From Bosea sp. RAC05 (GTDB lineage Bacteria; Pseudomonadota; Alphaproteobacteria; Rhizobiales; Beijerinckiaceae), in contig NZ_CP016464.1 of assembly GCF_001713455.1 (NCBI RefSeq), forward strand, positions 3,458,001 through 3,522,000: a stretch of 64,000 nt of DNA, read 5' to 3'. Positions 40,399-50,125 of this stretch are shown piece by piece. The notes under the pieces were generated by a model. The model was not told where the DNA came from. It saw nothing but the letters and a program-made list of their open reading frames with translations, and did no database searches. A program made the position numbers and the translations under genes. The stretch's first letter is position 1, and each line of letters opens with the position of its first letter.

Positions 40399-41145
40399 TC
40401 AGTGCGGCTTCAGGGCGAGACCGGTCGACAGGGCATGCGCCCAGTCGGCTCGCCCGCGCGCGCGGGCGAGAGCAGCGGCAGCGTGCCAGTCGTAGCGGAG
40501 GGCGATACAGGAAAACCGCCAGCCCGCGCGGCCGCGCTCCGCGAGGCCGTAGCGCGCATGCGGGCTTTCGGCCTGCATGACATGCGGCTCGGGGGCGATA
40601 TCGTCATAGGCCGGCTGGCCGACGCTGCCGGGATTGAAGACGCACCTCCCATGGGGAAGCTCCATCACACGCGCGATATGCGAATGCCCGCACAGGACAA
40701 GCCCGGCTTCGATGCCGGCGAGATCGGCCGCCACCTCCGTGGAGGGACGCATCTCTGAGCGCCCGCCCCGGACCTGCTCCATCAGATAGGTGTTGTCGTC
40801 GCCCGGCGTCGCATGGAACAGCATCACATCCTCGGCCGCCCGCAGGGAGAACGGCAGCGACCGCAGCCAGTCGAAATGCTCTGGCGCCATCGCCTCGGCC
40901 GCCGCCCTGTCCGATGCGCCGAGCTGGTCGAGCGGCCGCTCGATCAGGTAGCGATCGTGATTGCCGCGGACCGTCAGCCAGTCCTTCGCCATCAGCAGAT
41001 CGGCCGTCTCGCGCGGCTTCAGCGGGCCCGACAAACTGTCGCCGAGATTGACGACGAGATCGGGCCGCGTCCGCTCCAGGTCCTCGACCACCGCTTCGAG
41101 CGCGTCGAAGTTGCCGTGGATATCCGCGATGACCGCAATCCGCAT
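40399..41145 (-). CDS. metallophosphoesterase family protein
   Basis: 248-aa calcineurin-like phosphoesterase of the YfcE/MJ0936 group. Metal-binding motifs are complete: DIHGN near residue 8, GDS near 35, GNHD near 61, FHATP near 109 and GHSH near 152, where the paired histidines lie. The substrate is unknown, possibly a phosphodiester such as a cyclic nucleotide. It is 6 nt after the purB stop on the same strand. A C-terminal AAALARARGR stretch is low-complexity. Confidence 0.88.
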   Translation of the reverse strand: MRIAVIADIHGNFDALEAVVEDLERTRPDLVVNLGDSLSGPLKPRETADLLMAKDWLTVRGNHDRYLIERPLDQLGASDRAAAEAMAPEHFDWLRSLPFSLRAAEDVMLFHATPGDDNTYLMEQVRGGRSEMRPSTEVAADLAGIEAGLVLCGHSHIARVMELPHGRCVFNPGSVGQPAYDDIAPEPHVMQAESPHARYGLAERGRAGWRFSCIALRYDWHAAAALARARGRADWAHALSTGLALKPH

Positions 41146-41151
41146 CGGTGC

Positions 41152-42459
41152 TCAGACCTCCCCGAACACCCGGGCGAAGATCGTGTCGACATGCTTGAAA
41201 TGGTAGCCCTCGTCGAACATCGCCTCGAGCTCGGCGTCCGAGAGCCGCGCGGTGACGTCGGCATCGGCCTTGAGGTTGGTGAGGAAGTCCTCGCCATGCT
41301 CCCAGGTCCGCATCGCGTTGCGCTGGACCATCGCATAGCTGTCCTCGCGGCTGGCGCCGGCCTGGGTCAGGGCCAGCAGCACGCGCTGCGAGTTGTGCAG
41401 GCCGCCGAGCTTGTCGAGGTTGCGGCGCATGTTGGCGGGATAGATCAGCAGCTTGTCGACGACGCCAGTCAGCCGCGCCAGGGCGAAATCGAGCGTCACG
41501 GTAGCGTCGGGGCCGATCATGCGCTCGACCGAAGAGTGCGAGATGTCGCGCTCATGCCAGAGCGCGACATTCTCCAGCGCCGGCACGACCATGCCGCGTA
41601 CGAGGCGGGCGAGGCCCGTCAGGTTCTCGGTCAGCACGGGATTGCGCTTGTGCGGCATCGCCGACGAGCCCTTCTGGCCCGGCGAGAAGAACTCCTCGGC
41701 CTCATAGACCTCGGTGCGCTGGAGATGCCGGATCTCGGTCGCCAGCCGCTCGACGCTTGAGGCGACGACGCCCAGCGTGGCGAAATACATCGCATGCCGG
41801 TCGCGCGGGATCACCTGCGTCGAGACGGGCTCGACGGAGAGGCCCATCTTGTCGGCGACATAGGCCTCCACGCTCGGGTCGATGTTGGCAAATGTGCCGA
41901 CCGCACCCGAGATCGCGCAGGTCGCGATCTCCGCACGCGCCGCCACGAGCCGGGCCCGGCAGCGATCGAACTCGGCATAGGCCTGGGCGAGCTTGAGCCC
42001 GAAGGTCACCGGCTCGGCATGGATGCCATGCGAGCGGCCGATCGTCGGGGTGAACTTGTGCTCGAAGGCGCGGCGCTTGATGGCGGCCAGCAGCGCATCG
42101 ACATCGCCGATGAGGATATCCGTCGCCCGCGCCAGCTGCACCGAGAGCGTCGTGTCGAGGATGTCCGACGACGTCATGCCCTGGTGGACGAAGCGCGCCT
42201 CGGGGCCGACGATCTCGGCCAGATGCGTCAGGAAGGCGATGACGTCGTGCTTGGTGACGCGCTCGATCTCGTCGATCCGGGCGACGTCGAAGGTGGCGTC
42301 CTTCGCCTTGGCCCAGATCGTCGCGGCGGCCTCCTTCGGCACCACGCCGAGCTCGGCCAGCTTGTCGGTGGCATGCGCCTCGATCTCGAACCAGATCCGG
42401 AACCGCGTCTGCGGCTCCCAGATGGCGACCATCTCGGGGCGGGAATAGCGCGGGATCAT
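41152..42459 (-). CDS. purB: adenylosuccinate lyase
   Basis: 435-aa PurB of the fumarase superfamily. It catalyses two beta-eliminations in purine synthesis (SAICAR to AICAR and adenylosuccinate to AMP). Typical early MIPRYSRPEMVAIW, TSSDILDTTLSVQL near residue 96, SHGIHAEPVTFG and the signature GSSAMPHKRNPVL near 266 are intact. It heads a small minus-strand operon with two hydrolase genes. A long palindrome lies upstream, between it and rpe. Confidence 0.96.
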   Translation of the reverse strand: MIPRYSRPEMVAIWEPQTRFRIWFEIEAHATDKLAELGVVPKEAAATIWAKAKDATFDVARIDEIERVTKHDVIAFLTHLAEIVGPEARFVHQGMTSSDILDTTLSVQLARATDILIGDVDALLAAIKRRAFEHKFTPTIGRSHGIHAEPVTFGLKLAQAYAEFDRCRARLVAARAEIATCAISGAVGTFANIDPSVEAYVADKMGLSVEPVSTQVIPRDRHAMYFATLGVVASSVERLATEIRHLQRTEVYEAEEFFSPGQKGSSAMPHKRNPVLTENLTGLARLVRGMVVPALENVALWHERDISHSSVERMIGPDATVTLDFALARLTGVVDKLLIYPANMRRNLDKLGGLHNSQRVLLALTQAGASREDSYAMVQRNAMRTWEHGEDFLTNLKADADVTARLSDAELEAMFDEGYHFKHVDTIFARVFGEV

Positions 42460-42484
42460 CGTCTCGTCCTTGTCATCACACGAG

Positions 42485-42592
42485 CCCTCATCCTGAGGAG
42501 CGCTCCGCAGGAGCGCGTCTCGAAGGATGCTCCAGAAGGCGCCCCCTGGAGCATCCTTCGAGATGCCGCTGCGCGGCTCCTCAGGATGAGGG
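42485..42592. repeat. nested palindromic REP-like element
   Basis: Outer perfect arms CCCTCATCCTGAGGAGC (42485-42501) / GCTCCTCAGGATGAGGG (42576-42592) enclose a second perfect pair TCTCGAAGGATGCTCCAG (42518-42535) / its complement at 42546-42563. It lies between rpe and purB. The sequence family resembles intergenic repeats of this group. Confidence 0.82.
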
Positions 42593-42605
42593 CAGAACTA
42601 CAATC

Positions 42606-43289
42606 TCAAACCCACTCCCCGCGAGCGGCCTCAGCCGCCCCACGGATCGCGGCGATGTTGCCGGCATAGGCGGAAGGCCCGCCCTTGAACACGGCCGAGC
42701 CAGCGACGAAGACGTCGGCGCCGGCCTTGGCCGCCAGCGGCGCGGTCTCGACCGTCGCCCCGCCGTCGATCTCCAGCGAAATCGGCCGCTCGCCGATCAG
42801 CGCCCTCACCTGCGCGATCTTCGGCAGCACGGAATGAATGAAGCTCTGCCCGCCGAAACCCGGATTGACCGTCATCAGCAGGATCAGGTCGAGATCGTCG
42901 AGCAGCGGCTCGACCAGGCAGGCCGGCGTGCCGGGATTGAGCACGATGCCGGCCTGTTTCCCCTGCGCCCTGATCGCCTGCAGCGTCCGGTGCGGGTGCG
43001 GGCCGGCCTCGACATGGAAGGAGATCAGGTCGGCGCCGGCCTTGGCGAAGGCTTCGACATAAGGGTCGACCGGCGCGATCATCAGATGCACGTCGAAGAA
43101 CTTGGTCGTGTGCGGGCGGATCGCCTTCAGCACATCGGGCCCGAAGGTGATGTTGGGCACGAAATGCCCGTCCATCACGTCGCAATGGATCCAGTCGGCG
43201 CCGGCCGCATCGATCGCGCGCACCTCCTCGCCGAGCTTCGAGAAGTCGGCCGAGAGGATCGAGGGGGCGATGCGGATGGGGGCGCTCAT
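42606..43289 (-). CDS. rpe: ribulose-phosphate 3-epimerase
   Basis: 227-aa TIM-barrel enzyme that interconverts ribulose 5-phosphate and xylulose 5-phosphate in the pentose phosphate and Calvin cycles. Segments [44 protein letters not shown] and the phosphate-binding EIDGG are conserved, with the metal ligands in these blocks. It follows a GST gene on the same strand (75 nt). No Calvin-cycle genes are nearby, so a housekeeping role is likely. Confidence 0.95.
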   Translation of the reverse strand: MSAPIRIAPSILSADFSKLGEEVRAIDAAGADWIHCDVMDGHFVPNITFGPDVLKAIRPHTTKFFDVHLMIAPVDPYVEAFAKAGADLISFHVEAGPHPHRTLQAIRAQGKQAGIVLNPGTPACLVEPLLDDLDLILLMTVNPGFGGQSFIHSVLPKIAQVRALIGERPISLEIDGGATVETAPLAAKAGADVFVAGSAVFKGGPSAYAGNIAAIRGAAEAARGEWV

Positions 43290-43364
43290 GCCGCGCGGTT
43301 TAAAGCATGGACCCGGCGAAGGGAATTGCGGATTCGAAGCCCCGGTCCCGCGGCGGCGGAACGC

Positions 43365-44042
43365 TCAGCGCATCGCGACCGGCACGGAGAGCCGCCGGTC
43401 GGCTTCCACGATCTCGTCGGCCACCTGCGCGAAGGCCGGCCGCTCGCGCAGCCTCGAGAACCAGCCGGACAGGCCGGGATGCCCGGCGAAGGACGGCCCG
43501 CCCAGCCGCCGGCCGAAGAGCAGCCCCATGAACAGCGCGATGTCGGCGGCGCACAGCCTTGGCCCGAAGAACGCCCGCCCCGCCAGCCTCTCTTCCAGCC
43601 GGGCGTGATGGCCGGCGAGCGTCTCCTCCGCGATCAGCGCATCCGCATCCTGCGCCGCCCGCCGCGCCGGGTCGGCGGGGCGCGGGCCGGTGCGGTGCAT
43701 CAGCGGCCTCAGCGCCTGCAGCAGGATCTCGTCGGCGAAGAGCTCGTCGAGCCGGCAGCGGGCGCGCTCGGCCGGGCTGCCCGGATAGAGCGGACTCTCG
43801 GGATAGGCCTCGTCGAGATATTCGATGATCACCGTCGAGTCGTAGATCACGAGCCCGGCATCGCTGAGCACCGGCACCTGGCCCTTCGGATTGAGCGCCA
43901 GCACCTCCGGATGCTTCGGATCATAGCCGGTCGTCTGGTTGAAGGGGACCATCACCCGCTCGAAGGGCAGCCCCTTCTCGTGCAGCGCGATCTCGACCTT
44001 GCGGGCGAACAGGCTGAGCGGGCCGCTGTAGAGGGTGATCAT
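43365..44042 (-). CDS. glutathione S-transferase family protein
   Basis: 225-aa GST with a thioredoxin-like N-terminal domain (MITLYSGPLSLFARKVEIAL), the NPKGQVPVLSDAG cis-Pro segment and the STVIIEYLDEAYP glutathione-binding loop, followed by an all-helical C-terminal domain. The N-terminal SLFARK pattern places the likely catalytic Ser near residue 10. The substrate is unknown. It lies between a BASS-type carrier gene and rpe, all on the minus strand. Confidence 0.9.
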   Translation of the reverse strand: MITLYSGPLSLFARKVEIALHEKGLPFERVMVPFNQTTGYDPKHPEVLALNPKGQVPVLSDAGLVIYDSTVIIEYLDEAYPESPLYPGSPAERARCRLDELFADEILLQALRPLMHRTGPRPADPARRAAQDADALIAEETLAGHHARLEERLAGRAFFGPRLCAADIALFMGLLFGRRLGGPSFAGHPGLSGWFSRLRERPAFAQVADEIVEADRRLSVPVAMR

Positions 44043-44086
44043 GGGACAACTCCGATGGAACCGAGCGACCCTCGCAAGGTCGCCCG

Positions 44087-45067
44087 TCAGGCCCCGTCAG
44101 CAGCAGCCTCCTCCCGGCGGATGCGCGCCGCAAAACCGCTCAGCAGCCAGGGCATCAGATAGATCGGGAACTGCGCCAGCGCGAAGAACAGGAAGGTCGA
44201 GGGCGGCACGCCGGCCCCCAGCGCCGCGACGATCATGCCCATGTTCCGCTGGCCCGCGCCGTAGCCGACCATGAAGCGCTCCGAGCGGCGCAGGAAGCGC
44301 AGGGCGAGATAGCTGACGACCAGCCCGATGATCGAGACGGCGAAGGCGCAGGCGAGAAAACCGCTGACCCGCCAAGGAGTGTCGAACGCGGCTTGCGTGA
44401 CACCGTCCATCGCCGCAATCGCGAAGGTGAAATACATCAGCACGCCGAAGCCATCGAGATTGGCCTTCATCGCCCGGATGCGGACAGTCCCGAGCGCCCA
44501 GCGCAGGATCGCGGCCGCCGCCATGCCACCACCGACGAAGAGCAAGAGCCGCAGCGTCAGCACCCAGCGGTCAAGCGGCACGGCGGCGCCTGCCAGCAGC
44601 TCCACCAGCATCGGCGCCACGATCGGGCTCGCCACCGTGGTGATGATGACGCCGGCGATGATCAGTGACGGCTCGAACCCATAGATCAGCGCCACGGCCG
44701 GCGAGGACATGATCGGCGGCGCGGCGGCCAGGATGGCGAGCCCCAGCAGCAGCCCGGGGTCGATCGCCTCACGCCCCACGATCAGGAAGGCTCCGCCGAT
44801 CAGCACCACGGGCGCTGCCACCATCCACAGGCAGGTCAGGATCAGCCGCCCCGGGCTGCGCAGCAGGCCAGCGATGATCCGCAGATCGGCGCGCATGAAG
44901 ACGATGGTGGTGAAGCAGAAGATCGTCACCGGCAGCAGCGGGCGCGCTGCAGCCGAAAACTGCGGCAGCGCCAGCCCCAGGAAGATCGACAGCGCAAAGC
45001 CCTGCGTGCCGTAGCGCCCGAGCCAGGCGAGGCTGGCGGCCAGTGAAGCGGCGATGCGCATGAGCAT
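44087..45067 (-). CDS. bile acid:sodium symporter (BASS)-like membrane protein
   Basis: 326-aa membrane protein with about nine to ten helices, resembling the BASS/arsenical-resistance ACR3 superfamily. Recognisable parts are TQGFALSIFLGLALPQF, PPIMSSPAVALIYGFEP and the FMVGYGAGQRNMGMIVAALG loop, where crossing helices carry small residues. The start is probably ATG at 45067 or 45061; upstream in-frame sequence is a Pro/Arg-rich non-coding leader. Substrate unknown. Upstream of the GST gene on the same strand. Confidence 0.72.
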   Translation of the reverse strand: MLMRIAASLAASLAWLGRYGTQGFALSIFLGLALPQFSAAARPLLPVTIFCFTTIVFMRADLRIIAGLLRSPGRLILTCLWMVAAPVVLIGGAFLIVGREAIDPGLLLGLAILAAAPPIMSSPAVALIYGFEPSLIIAGVIITTVASPIVAPMLVELLAGAAVPLDRWVLTLRLLLFVGGGMAAAAILRWALGTVRIRAMKANLDGFGVLMYFTFAIAAMDGVTQAAFDTPWRVSGFLACAFAVSIIGLVVSYLALRFLRRSERFMVGYGAGQRNMGMIVAALGAGVPPSTFLFFALAQFPIYLMPWLLSGFAARIRREEAAADGA

Positions 45068-45334
45068 GAGAGGCGTGAGTCTCGAAAAGCGGCCGGAGGG
45101 ACGCCGACACTGGCCGATCGGGACGCCCGCGTCACCCGCCGCCGCGACAGCCCCGCCCTGCGCCGGCAGAAAATTGCGCAGGCGACCCGCTTTGCCGGCT
45201 TTGGCCGGGACAGATGCAGGCGATGGCGCAAATCTTGCGAAACTTGAGGCGCAACCGCGCAAAAACCCACCGCGACGCTGACACCGCGTCACAAACGGCT
45301 ATTTTCAAGCGGGTTGAGCGGGCAGGAGCGGGTG

Positions 45335-46585
45335 ATGGCGACGGATACGATCGTTCTCGGTGCAGGCATCGTCGGGATTTCCGTGGCGCTGCACCTGCAG
45401 AAGGCGGGCCGCTCGGTCCTGCTCGTCGACAAGCGCGCGCCGGGCGAGGAAACCAGCTACGGCAATGCCGGTCTGATCCAGCGCGAGGGCGTCTACCCCT
45501 ACGGCTTCCCGCATGATTTCGGCGCGCTGATCCGCTACGCGATGAACAACACCATCGACGCGCATTACCACTGGAGCGCGATCCCCAAGCTCGCGCCCTT
45601 CCTCTGGTCCTACTGGATGCATTCACGCGCCTCCCAGCACGAGGCTATCGCGCACAAATACGCCACCCTGATCGAGCATTGCGTCAGCGAGCACGACGCG
45701 CTCGCGGAAGAAGCCGGTGCCACCGGCCTATTGCGCCGCAAGGGCTGGATGAAGGTGTTCCGCACCACCGCCCAGCAGGACGAGCGCCTGGCCGAGGCCG
45801 CGCGCTGGAACCGCGATTTCGGCCTGAACTACAGGCCGCTCGACATGGCGACGCTGAGAGCCGAGGAGCCTCATCTCGACCATGACAGCCTGATCGGCGG
45901 CCTGCACTGGACCGACCCGGTCACGGTGATCGACCCGCTCGGCCTGTCCAAGGCCTATGTCGCGCGCTTCGAGGCGCTGGGCGGCAGGCTCGCCCTCGGC
46001 GATGCCGGCACGCTCGCCCAGGACGGCGCGGAGTGGACGGTGAAGCTGGCCGATGGCACCACGGCCAAGGCCCGCGACGTCGTCGTGGCGCTCGGCCCCT
46101 GGGCGGACGTGCTGTCGCGCAGGCTCGGCTACAATCTGCCGCTGGCGGTCAAGCGCGGCTACCACATGCACTACAAGGCGCAGGGCAACGCCGTGCTCAA
46201 TCATCCCGTGCTCGACACCGAGCGCGGCTATTTCCTCGCACCGATGCAGCAGGGCATCCGCCTGACCACCGGCGCCGAATTCGCCGATCGCGACGCCCCC
46301 AAGACACCGGTCCAGCTCGAGCGCGCCGAGCCGATCGCCCGCACCCTCTTTCCGCTCGGCGAGCGGCTCGATCCCGAGCCCTGGCTCGGCCGCCGCCCCT
46401 GCACGCCCGACATGATGCCGATCATCGGTCCGGCGCCCAAGCACAAGGGCCTCTGGTTCTCCTTCGGCCATGCGCATCACGGGCTGACGCTGGCCGCCGT
46501 CACCGGCCGTATGATCGCGGAGATGGTCACGGGGCAGAAGGTCTTCGTCGATCCGACGCCGTTTGCCCCGGCGCGCTTCGCCTGA
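45335..46585 (+). CDS. FAD-dependent D-amino acid dehydrogenase-like oxidoreductase
   Basis: 416-aa DadA-type flavoprotein, a second paralogue in the window with the other at 31.5 kb. FAD motif GAGIVGISVALHLQKAGRSVL lies near residue 8, followed by SYGNAGLIQREGV, VVALGPWADVLS near 249 and the C-terminal GHAHHGLTLAAVTGRM. The ATG at 45335 has AGGAG 6 nt upstream. It is divergent from the BASS-like gene and convergent with murI. Substrate unknown; D-amino acids derived from cell-wall or racemase activity are possible but unproven. Confidence 0.85.
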   Translation: MATDTIVLGAGIVGISVALHLQKAGRSVLLVDKRAPGEETSYGNAGLIQREGVYPYGFPHDFGALIRYAMNNTIDAHYHWSAIPKLAPFLWSYWMHSRASQHEAIAHKYATLIEHCVSEHDALAEEAGATGLLRRKGWMKVFRTTAQQDERLAEAARWNRDFGLNYRPLDMATLRAEEPHLDHDSLIGGLHWTDPVTVIDPLGLSKAYVARFEALGGRLALGDAGTLAQDGAEWTVKLADGTTAKARDVVVALGPWADVLSRRLGYNLPLAVKRGYHMHYKAQGNAVLNHPVLDTERGYFLAPMQQGIRLTTGAEFADRDAPKTPVQLERAEPIARTLFPLGERLDPEPWLGRRPCTPDMMPIIGPAPKHKGLWFSFGHAHHGLTLAAVTGRMIAEMVTGQKVFVDPTPFAPARFA

Positions 46586-46594
46586 GGCCTGGCC

Positions 46595-47464
46595 TCAGCT
46601 GACGAGCGGCATCGGCTCGATCAGCACCTCGGCCAACCCGCGGCCCGCCAGCGCGATCCGCAGCGGGCCGGTGATCCCGGCGCCCGAGGTGAAAACCGCG
46701 ACCGCCTCATGCCCGCCCGCCCGATCGGCGGCGGCATCAGTCCCGAGCAATTGCCCGACGCGCCGCGCGATCGCCGGCGCCGGGTCGATCCACTCCACCG
46801 GCCAGGGCGCGACGCGCCGCATCGGCTCCAGCAGCAGCGGGTAATGCGTGCAGGACAGCGTCACCACATCGGTGCGCCGCCCGCCCCGCTCGACGAAGCA
46901 GGGCGCGATCTCGGCGGCGATGGCATCATCCTCCACCCGCTCGCCCTTCAAGGCGGCCTCGGCCAAAGCGGCGAGCCCCGTCGCACCGACCAGCGTGACA
47001 TTGCAGCCGCCGGCATAGGTCGAAACCAGCCCGCGCGTGTAGTCGCGCGCCACCGTGCCCGGCGTCGCCAGCACCGAGATCAGCCCCGAGCGCGTCGCGG
47101 CAGCCGCCGGCTTGATCGCCGGCACGGTGCCGACGAAGGGAATGGCGAAGCGCGCCCGCAGCGCCGGCAGCACCAGCGTCGAGGCGGTGTTGCAGGCGAT
47201 CACCACGAGATCGGGATGGTGGCGAGCGACCAGTCGCTCCATCACCGCCAGCACGCGGGCGACCAGCGCCCCCTCCTCCAGCCGGCCATAGGGAAAGCCG
47301 GCATCATCCGCGGCATAGACGATGTCGGCGCCGCGGCAGGCCTCCCCCACGCGCGCCAGCACGGTCAGCCCGCCCAGCCCGGAATCGAAGACGAGGATGG
47401 TCGGCACCGGCCGCGCCAGCACGGCGGGACGATGCGTGGTTCCGGCCAGAAGATCGACCTGCAT
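46595..47464 (-). CDS. murI: glutamate racemase
   Basis: 289-aa MurI, which makes D-glutamate for peptidoglycan. The first catalytic Cys is in VIACNTAST near residue 90 and the second in LSCTHYPLL near 206, with the N-terminal FDSGLGGLTVL motif. The N-terminal ~20 residues form a variable extension. It is convergent with the DadA-like gene, the stops being 9 nt apart, and divergent from the MarR-GNAT gene. Confidence 0.95.
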   Translation of the reverse strand: MQVDLLAGTTHRPAVLARPVPTILVFDSGLGGLTVLARVGEACRGADIVYAADDAGFPYGRLEEGALVARVLAVMERLVARHHPDLVVIACNTASTLVLPALRARFAIPFVGTVPAIKPAAAATRSGLISVLATPGTVARDYTRGLVSTYAGGCNVTLVGATGLAALAEAALKGERVEDDAIAAEIAPCFVERGGRRTDVVTLSCTHYPLLLEPMRRVAPWPVEWIDPAPAIARRVGQLLGTDAAADRAGGHEAVAVFTSGAGITGPLRIALAGRGLAEVLIEPMPLVS

Positions 47465-47560
47465 GCGCGAGCGGCCCGGGAGCGTGACGAAGGCGGCGAT
47501 TCCGCCAGAGCCCGGTTAAGGGACCGTCAAGAAACCGGGAACGGCGCCCGACCAATTTAA

Positions 47561-47573
47561 TTGACTCAGTCCA
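47561..47573. promoter_or_regulatory. imperfect palindrome upstream of the MarR-GNAT gene
   Basis: TTGACTCAGTCCA forms TTGACT / AGTCCA arms (5 of 6 complementary) 37 nt before the start, in an AT-rich patch. It is a plausible autoregulatory site for the MarR domain; weak evidence. Confidence 0.35.
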
Positions 47574-47609
47574 TTATCTTGGCAGAGATGAGCGACGGAG
47601 GGTGTCGCC

Positions 47610-48536
47610 ATGTCCGATCTTGAAAGAGCCGTCGCGGCGCTGCGCCGCTTCAACCGCTTCCACACCCGCCTCGTCGGTGCCCTCAGCGGCAGCCTGCACG
47701 GCTCGGGCTTCACCCTGACCGAGGCCCGCGTGCTCTACGAACTCGCCCGGCGCGACGGCTGGCTGGCGGGGGACCTGGCGAAGGCGCTCGGGCTCGACCC
47801 CGCCTATCTCTCGCGCATCCTGAAGCGCTTCGCCGCGGCTGGCTGGCTGCAGCGCGAGCGCTCGGCCTCGGACGGTCGCGCCCTGAGCTTGCACCTGAGC
47901 GCGGCCGGGCGCGCCGTCTTCGCACCCCTCGACGAGGCCTCGCAGGCCGAAGCCGCCGGGCGGCTGCGGACGCTCGACGCGGAACAGCGCGGCCGTCTGG
48001 TGGCGGCGCTGACCGAAGCCGAGACCCTGCTCTCGGGCACCCCGCCGGCACAGGCCGCCGCGCCTGTCATCCGCCCTCACCGCCCCGGCGACATCGGCTG
48101 GGTGATCGCGGCCCATGGCCGGATCTATGCGGAGGATTATGGCTGGGACATCGAGTTCGAGGCCTTCGTCGCCGAGATCGCGGCCGGCTTCCTGCGCGAA
48201 TTCCGCCCCGGCCTGGAACAGGGACTGATCGCCGAGCGCGACGGGCAGATCCTCGGCTCGGCCTTCGTGATGCGGGAGAGCGACGAGACCGCGAAGCTGC
48301 GCATGGTTATCGTCGACCGTCCGGGGCGCGGGCTCGGGCTCGGCAAGGCACTGGTGCGCGAGGCTATTCGCTTCGCGCGGACGGCCGGATACCGCGGCAT
48401 TCAGCTCTGGACCAACGACATCCTGCACGCGGCCCGCGCGATCTACATCGCCGAGGGTTTCCGGCTGATCGCCGAAGAGAAGCACCACTCCTTCGGCCAG
48501 GACCTCGTCGGCCAGAACTGGGAGCTGGTGCTCTAG
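47610..48536 (+). CDS. MarR-type winged helix fused to GNAT acetyltransferase
   Basis: 308-aa fusion. Residues ~1-145 are a MarR-like winged helix (GFTLTEARVLYELAR, DLAKALGLDPAYLSRILKRF, WLQRERSASDGRALSLHL). Residues ~150-308 form a GNAT N-acetyltransferase with the acetyl-CoA loop RPGRGLGLGKALVREA near 231 and a C-terminal AEGFRLIAEEK. MarR-GNAT fusions are a recognised class; the substrate is unknown. It is divergent from murI, with an imperfect palindrome in the gap. Confidence 0.92.
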   Translation: MSDLERAVAALRRFNRFHTRLVGALSGSLHGSGFTLTEARVLYELARRDGWLAGDLAKALGLDPAYLSRILKRFAAAGWLQRERSASDGRALSLHLSAAGRAVFAPLDEASQAEAAGRLRTLDAEQRGRLVAALTEAETLLSGTPPAQAAAPVIRPHRPGDIGWVIAAHGRIYAEDYGWDIEFEAFVAEIAAGFLREFRPGLEQGLIAERDGQILGSAFVMRESDETAKLRMVIVDRPGRGLGLGKALVREAIRFARTAGYRGIQLWTNDILHAARAIYIAEGFRLIAEEKHHSFGQDLVGQNWELVL

Positions 48537-48543
48537 CGGCGCC

Positions 48544-49860
48544 TCAGGCCTTGATCCGCGCCACGGCCGCGGCCGCTGCGCGGCCCGCCAGCGTCGCCCC
48601 GCCAACGGTCATGGCGCCGCCGCCGGCCGTGGCCTCGCCGGCGATGAACAGACGCCCGCCGATCGGCTCGGCCAGTTGCTCACGCGCCGCCTCCCGGCCC
48701 GGCAGGCAGACCGAATAGGAGCCGCGCGAGAACGGGTCGGTCCACCAGGCGGGGAAGGAAATCCCCGTCACCGCCTTGCGGATATCGGAGCCGATCATCG
48801 ACGACAGCAGCGTCGTCAGATGGTCGCGGGTCGCGGCGGGCCCCGCGGCGGAGAGTTCGCGCGCGTGATCGCCGCCGCAGAAGGCGACGATCAGGTCCTT
48901 GCCCTCGGGAAACAGGTCGAAATTCATCAGCCGCTTCGGCGAGCCGGCCTCGAGGAAGCTGGTGCCCGGCGAAATGCCGAAACGATCCCCCTCGACCTTC
49001 AGCGCGATCTTGGTCAGCGCCCCCATGCCGATCCCGTCGAGCGCATCGCGGGTGCGGGCCGGCAGCGCGGGCGTGAAGCGGATCGCGCCCGCCTTGAGCA
49101 CGCCGACGGGCACGGTCACGATGCAGGCCTGCGCCCGCAGGGTCCCCGCCGGCGTCGTCACGCTCACGCCCGGCCCGTCCCAGCGGATCTCGCTGACGGG
49201 CTGGTTCAGGCGGATGTCGAGCCCGGCCCCGTGCCGCACGACGAGGTTGCCATAGCCCGAGGGCACGAGGAGGTCCTCCCCCGCCCAAAGCCGCTGATAG
49301 TCGCGCGCCGAAATCCGCTCCGATTCCTCGCCGATCGAGAGCAGCAGCCCCGATGAGGCGATCGGCGCCAGATCGGGGCCAAGATCGCCCAGCAGATCGC
49401 GGATCGAGACGTCGCGCTTCGCCAGATCGACCGTCTCGAGCCGCCGGTCGATCTGGCCGAAGGCACCGCGCCGCCGCTGCCGGTCGGCATCGGCCATCGG
49501 CTGCCCGCCGGCAAAGACGCGAAATCCGCCGCCCCAGGATTCGTCGGAGGTCGCGACGCCGAGATCGCGGGCGATCTGGACCCAGGGGTTGCGCTCGGCC
49601 CAGTGGATGAACATCGCGCCGGCGTCATAGGCCGGCCCGAGCGAGGCGTCGGTGAAGGCGCGTCCGCCGACGCGGTCGCGCGCCTCCAGCACGATCGCCC
49701 GGCGGCCGGCCGCCTTGAGCTGATGGGCCGCCGCGATCCCGGCCGCCCCGGCCCCGATGACGATCACATCGGCCTCGGCCGCGAGGCCGCTCCCCAGCGG
49801 CAGCGCCACCGACGCCGCCATCGCAGCAGATCCTGTCAACATGGTCCGGCGGTCGAGCAT
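48544..49860 (-). CDS. flavin monoamine oxidase-like protein
   Basis: 438-aa amine oxidase/FAD-dependent protein. N-terminal MLDRRTMLTGSAAM with a hydrophobic run suggests a Tat-type export signal (RRTML). The FAD motif VIVIGAGAAGIAAAHQL starts near residue 32, LEARDRVGGR near 57, and the C-terminal LFIAGEATAGGGAMTVGGA lies near 405. The active-site Lys-containing region is in the LTKIALKVE segment. Substrate unknown. It is divergent from the TonB receptor gene, across a 361-nt gap. Confidence 0.85.
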   Translation of the reverse strand: MLDRRTMLTGSAAMAASVALPLGSGLAAEADVIVIGAGAAGIAAAHQLKAAGRRAIVLEARDRVGGRAFTDASLGPAYDAGAMFIHWAERNPWVQIARDLGVATSDESWGGGFRVFAGGQPMADADRQRRRGAFGQIDRRLETVDLAKRDVSIRDLLGDLGPDLAPIASSGLLLSIGEESERISARDYQRLWAGEDLLVPSGYGNLVVRHGAGLDIRLNQPVSEIRWDGPGVSVTTPAGTLRAQACIVTVPVGVLKAGAIRFTPALPARTRDALDGIGMGALTKIALKVEGDRFGISPGTSFLEAGSPKRLMNFDLFPEGKDLIVAFCGGDHARELSAAGPAATRDHLTTLLSSMIGSDIRKAVTGISFPAWWTDPFSRGSYSVCLPGREAAREQLAEPIGGRLFIAGEATAGGGAMTVGGATLAGRAAAAAVARIKA

Positions 49861-50000
49861 GGTGTGAGAGCGTTCCGATTCAGGAACTCATGTTGGGACC
49901 CTGCCGCCGCGTTGCAACAGGAACATGTCGGCGCCGGCGCCCGGATCGTTCACGAGATCGGGAGCCCGCCGCGCGGCCGGTCGCCGAGACGCATCGCTTC

Positions 50001-50017
50001 TTTAGAACAATGTAAAA
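50001..50017. promoter_or_regulatory. candidate Irr/ICE-like box
   Basis: TTTAGAACAATGTAAAA matches 11 of 14 fixed positions of the rhizobial iron-control element TTTAGAANNNTTCTAAA, with the left half exact. It lies 205 nt upstream of the TonB receptor start. An overlapping AATGAA-GAT-TTCATT palindrome spans 50016-50030. Regulation by iron is an inference. The rest of the 49861-50221 gap holds no gene. Confidence 0.5.
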
Positions 50018-50125
50018 TGAAGATTTCATTGGAGCGATTGCACGAATGTGTCTTCGCCGCATCGGACTGTATTCTTCGCGCCACGAGTGATTGACAGTCT
50101 TCGACTCCACCCATAACCGATGAGA

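Noticed and set aside
42485..42592. Possible CRISPR or IS end in the palindromic repeat
   Set aside because: A single nested palindrome with no regularly spaced direct repeats or spacers and no transposase nearby.
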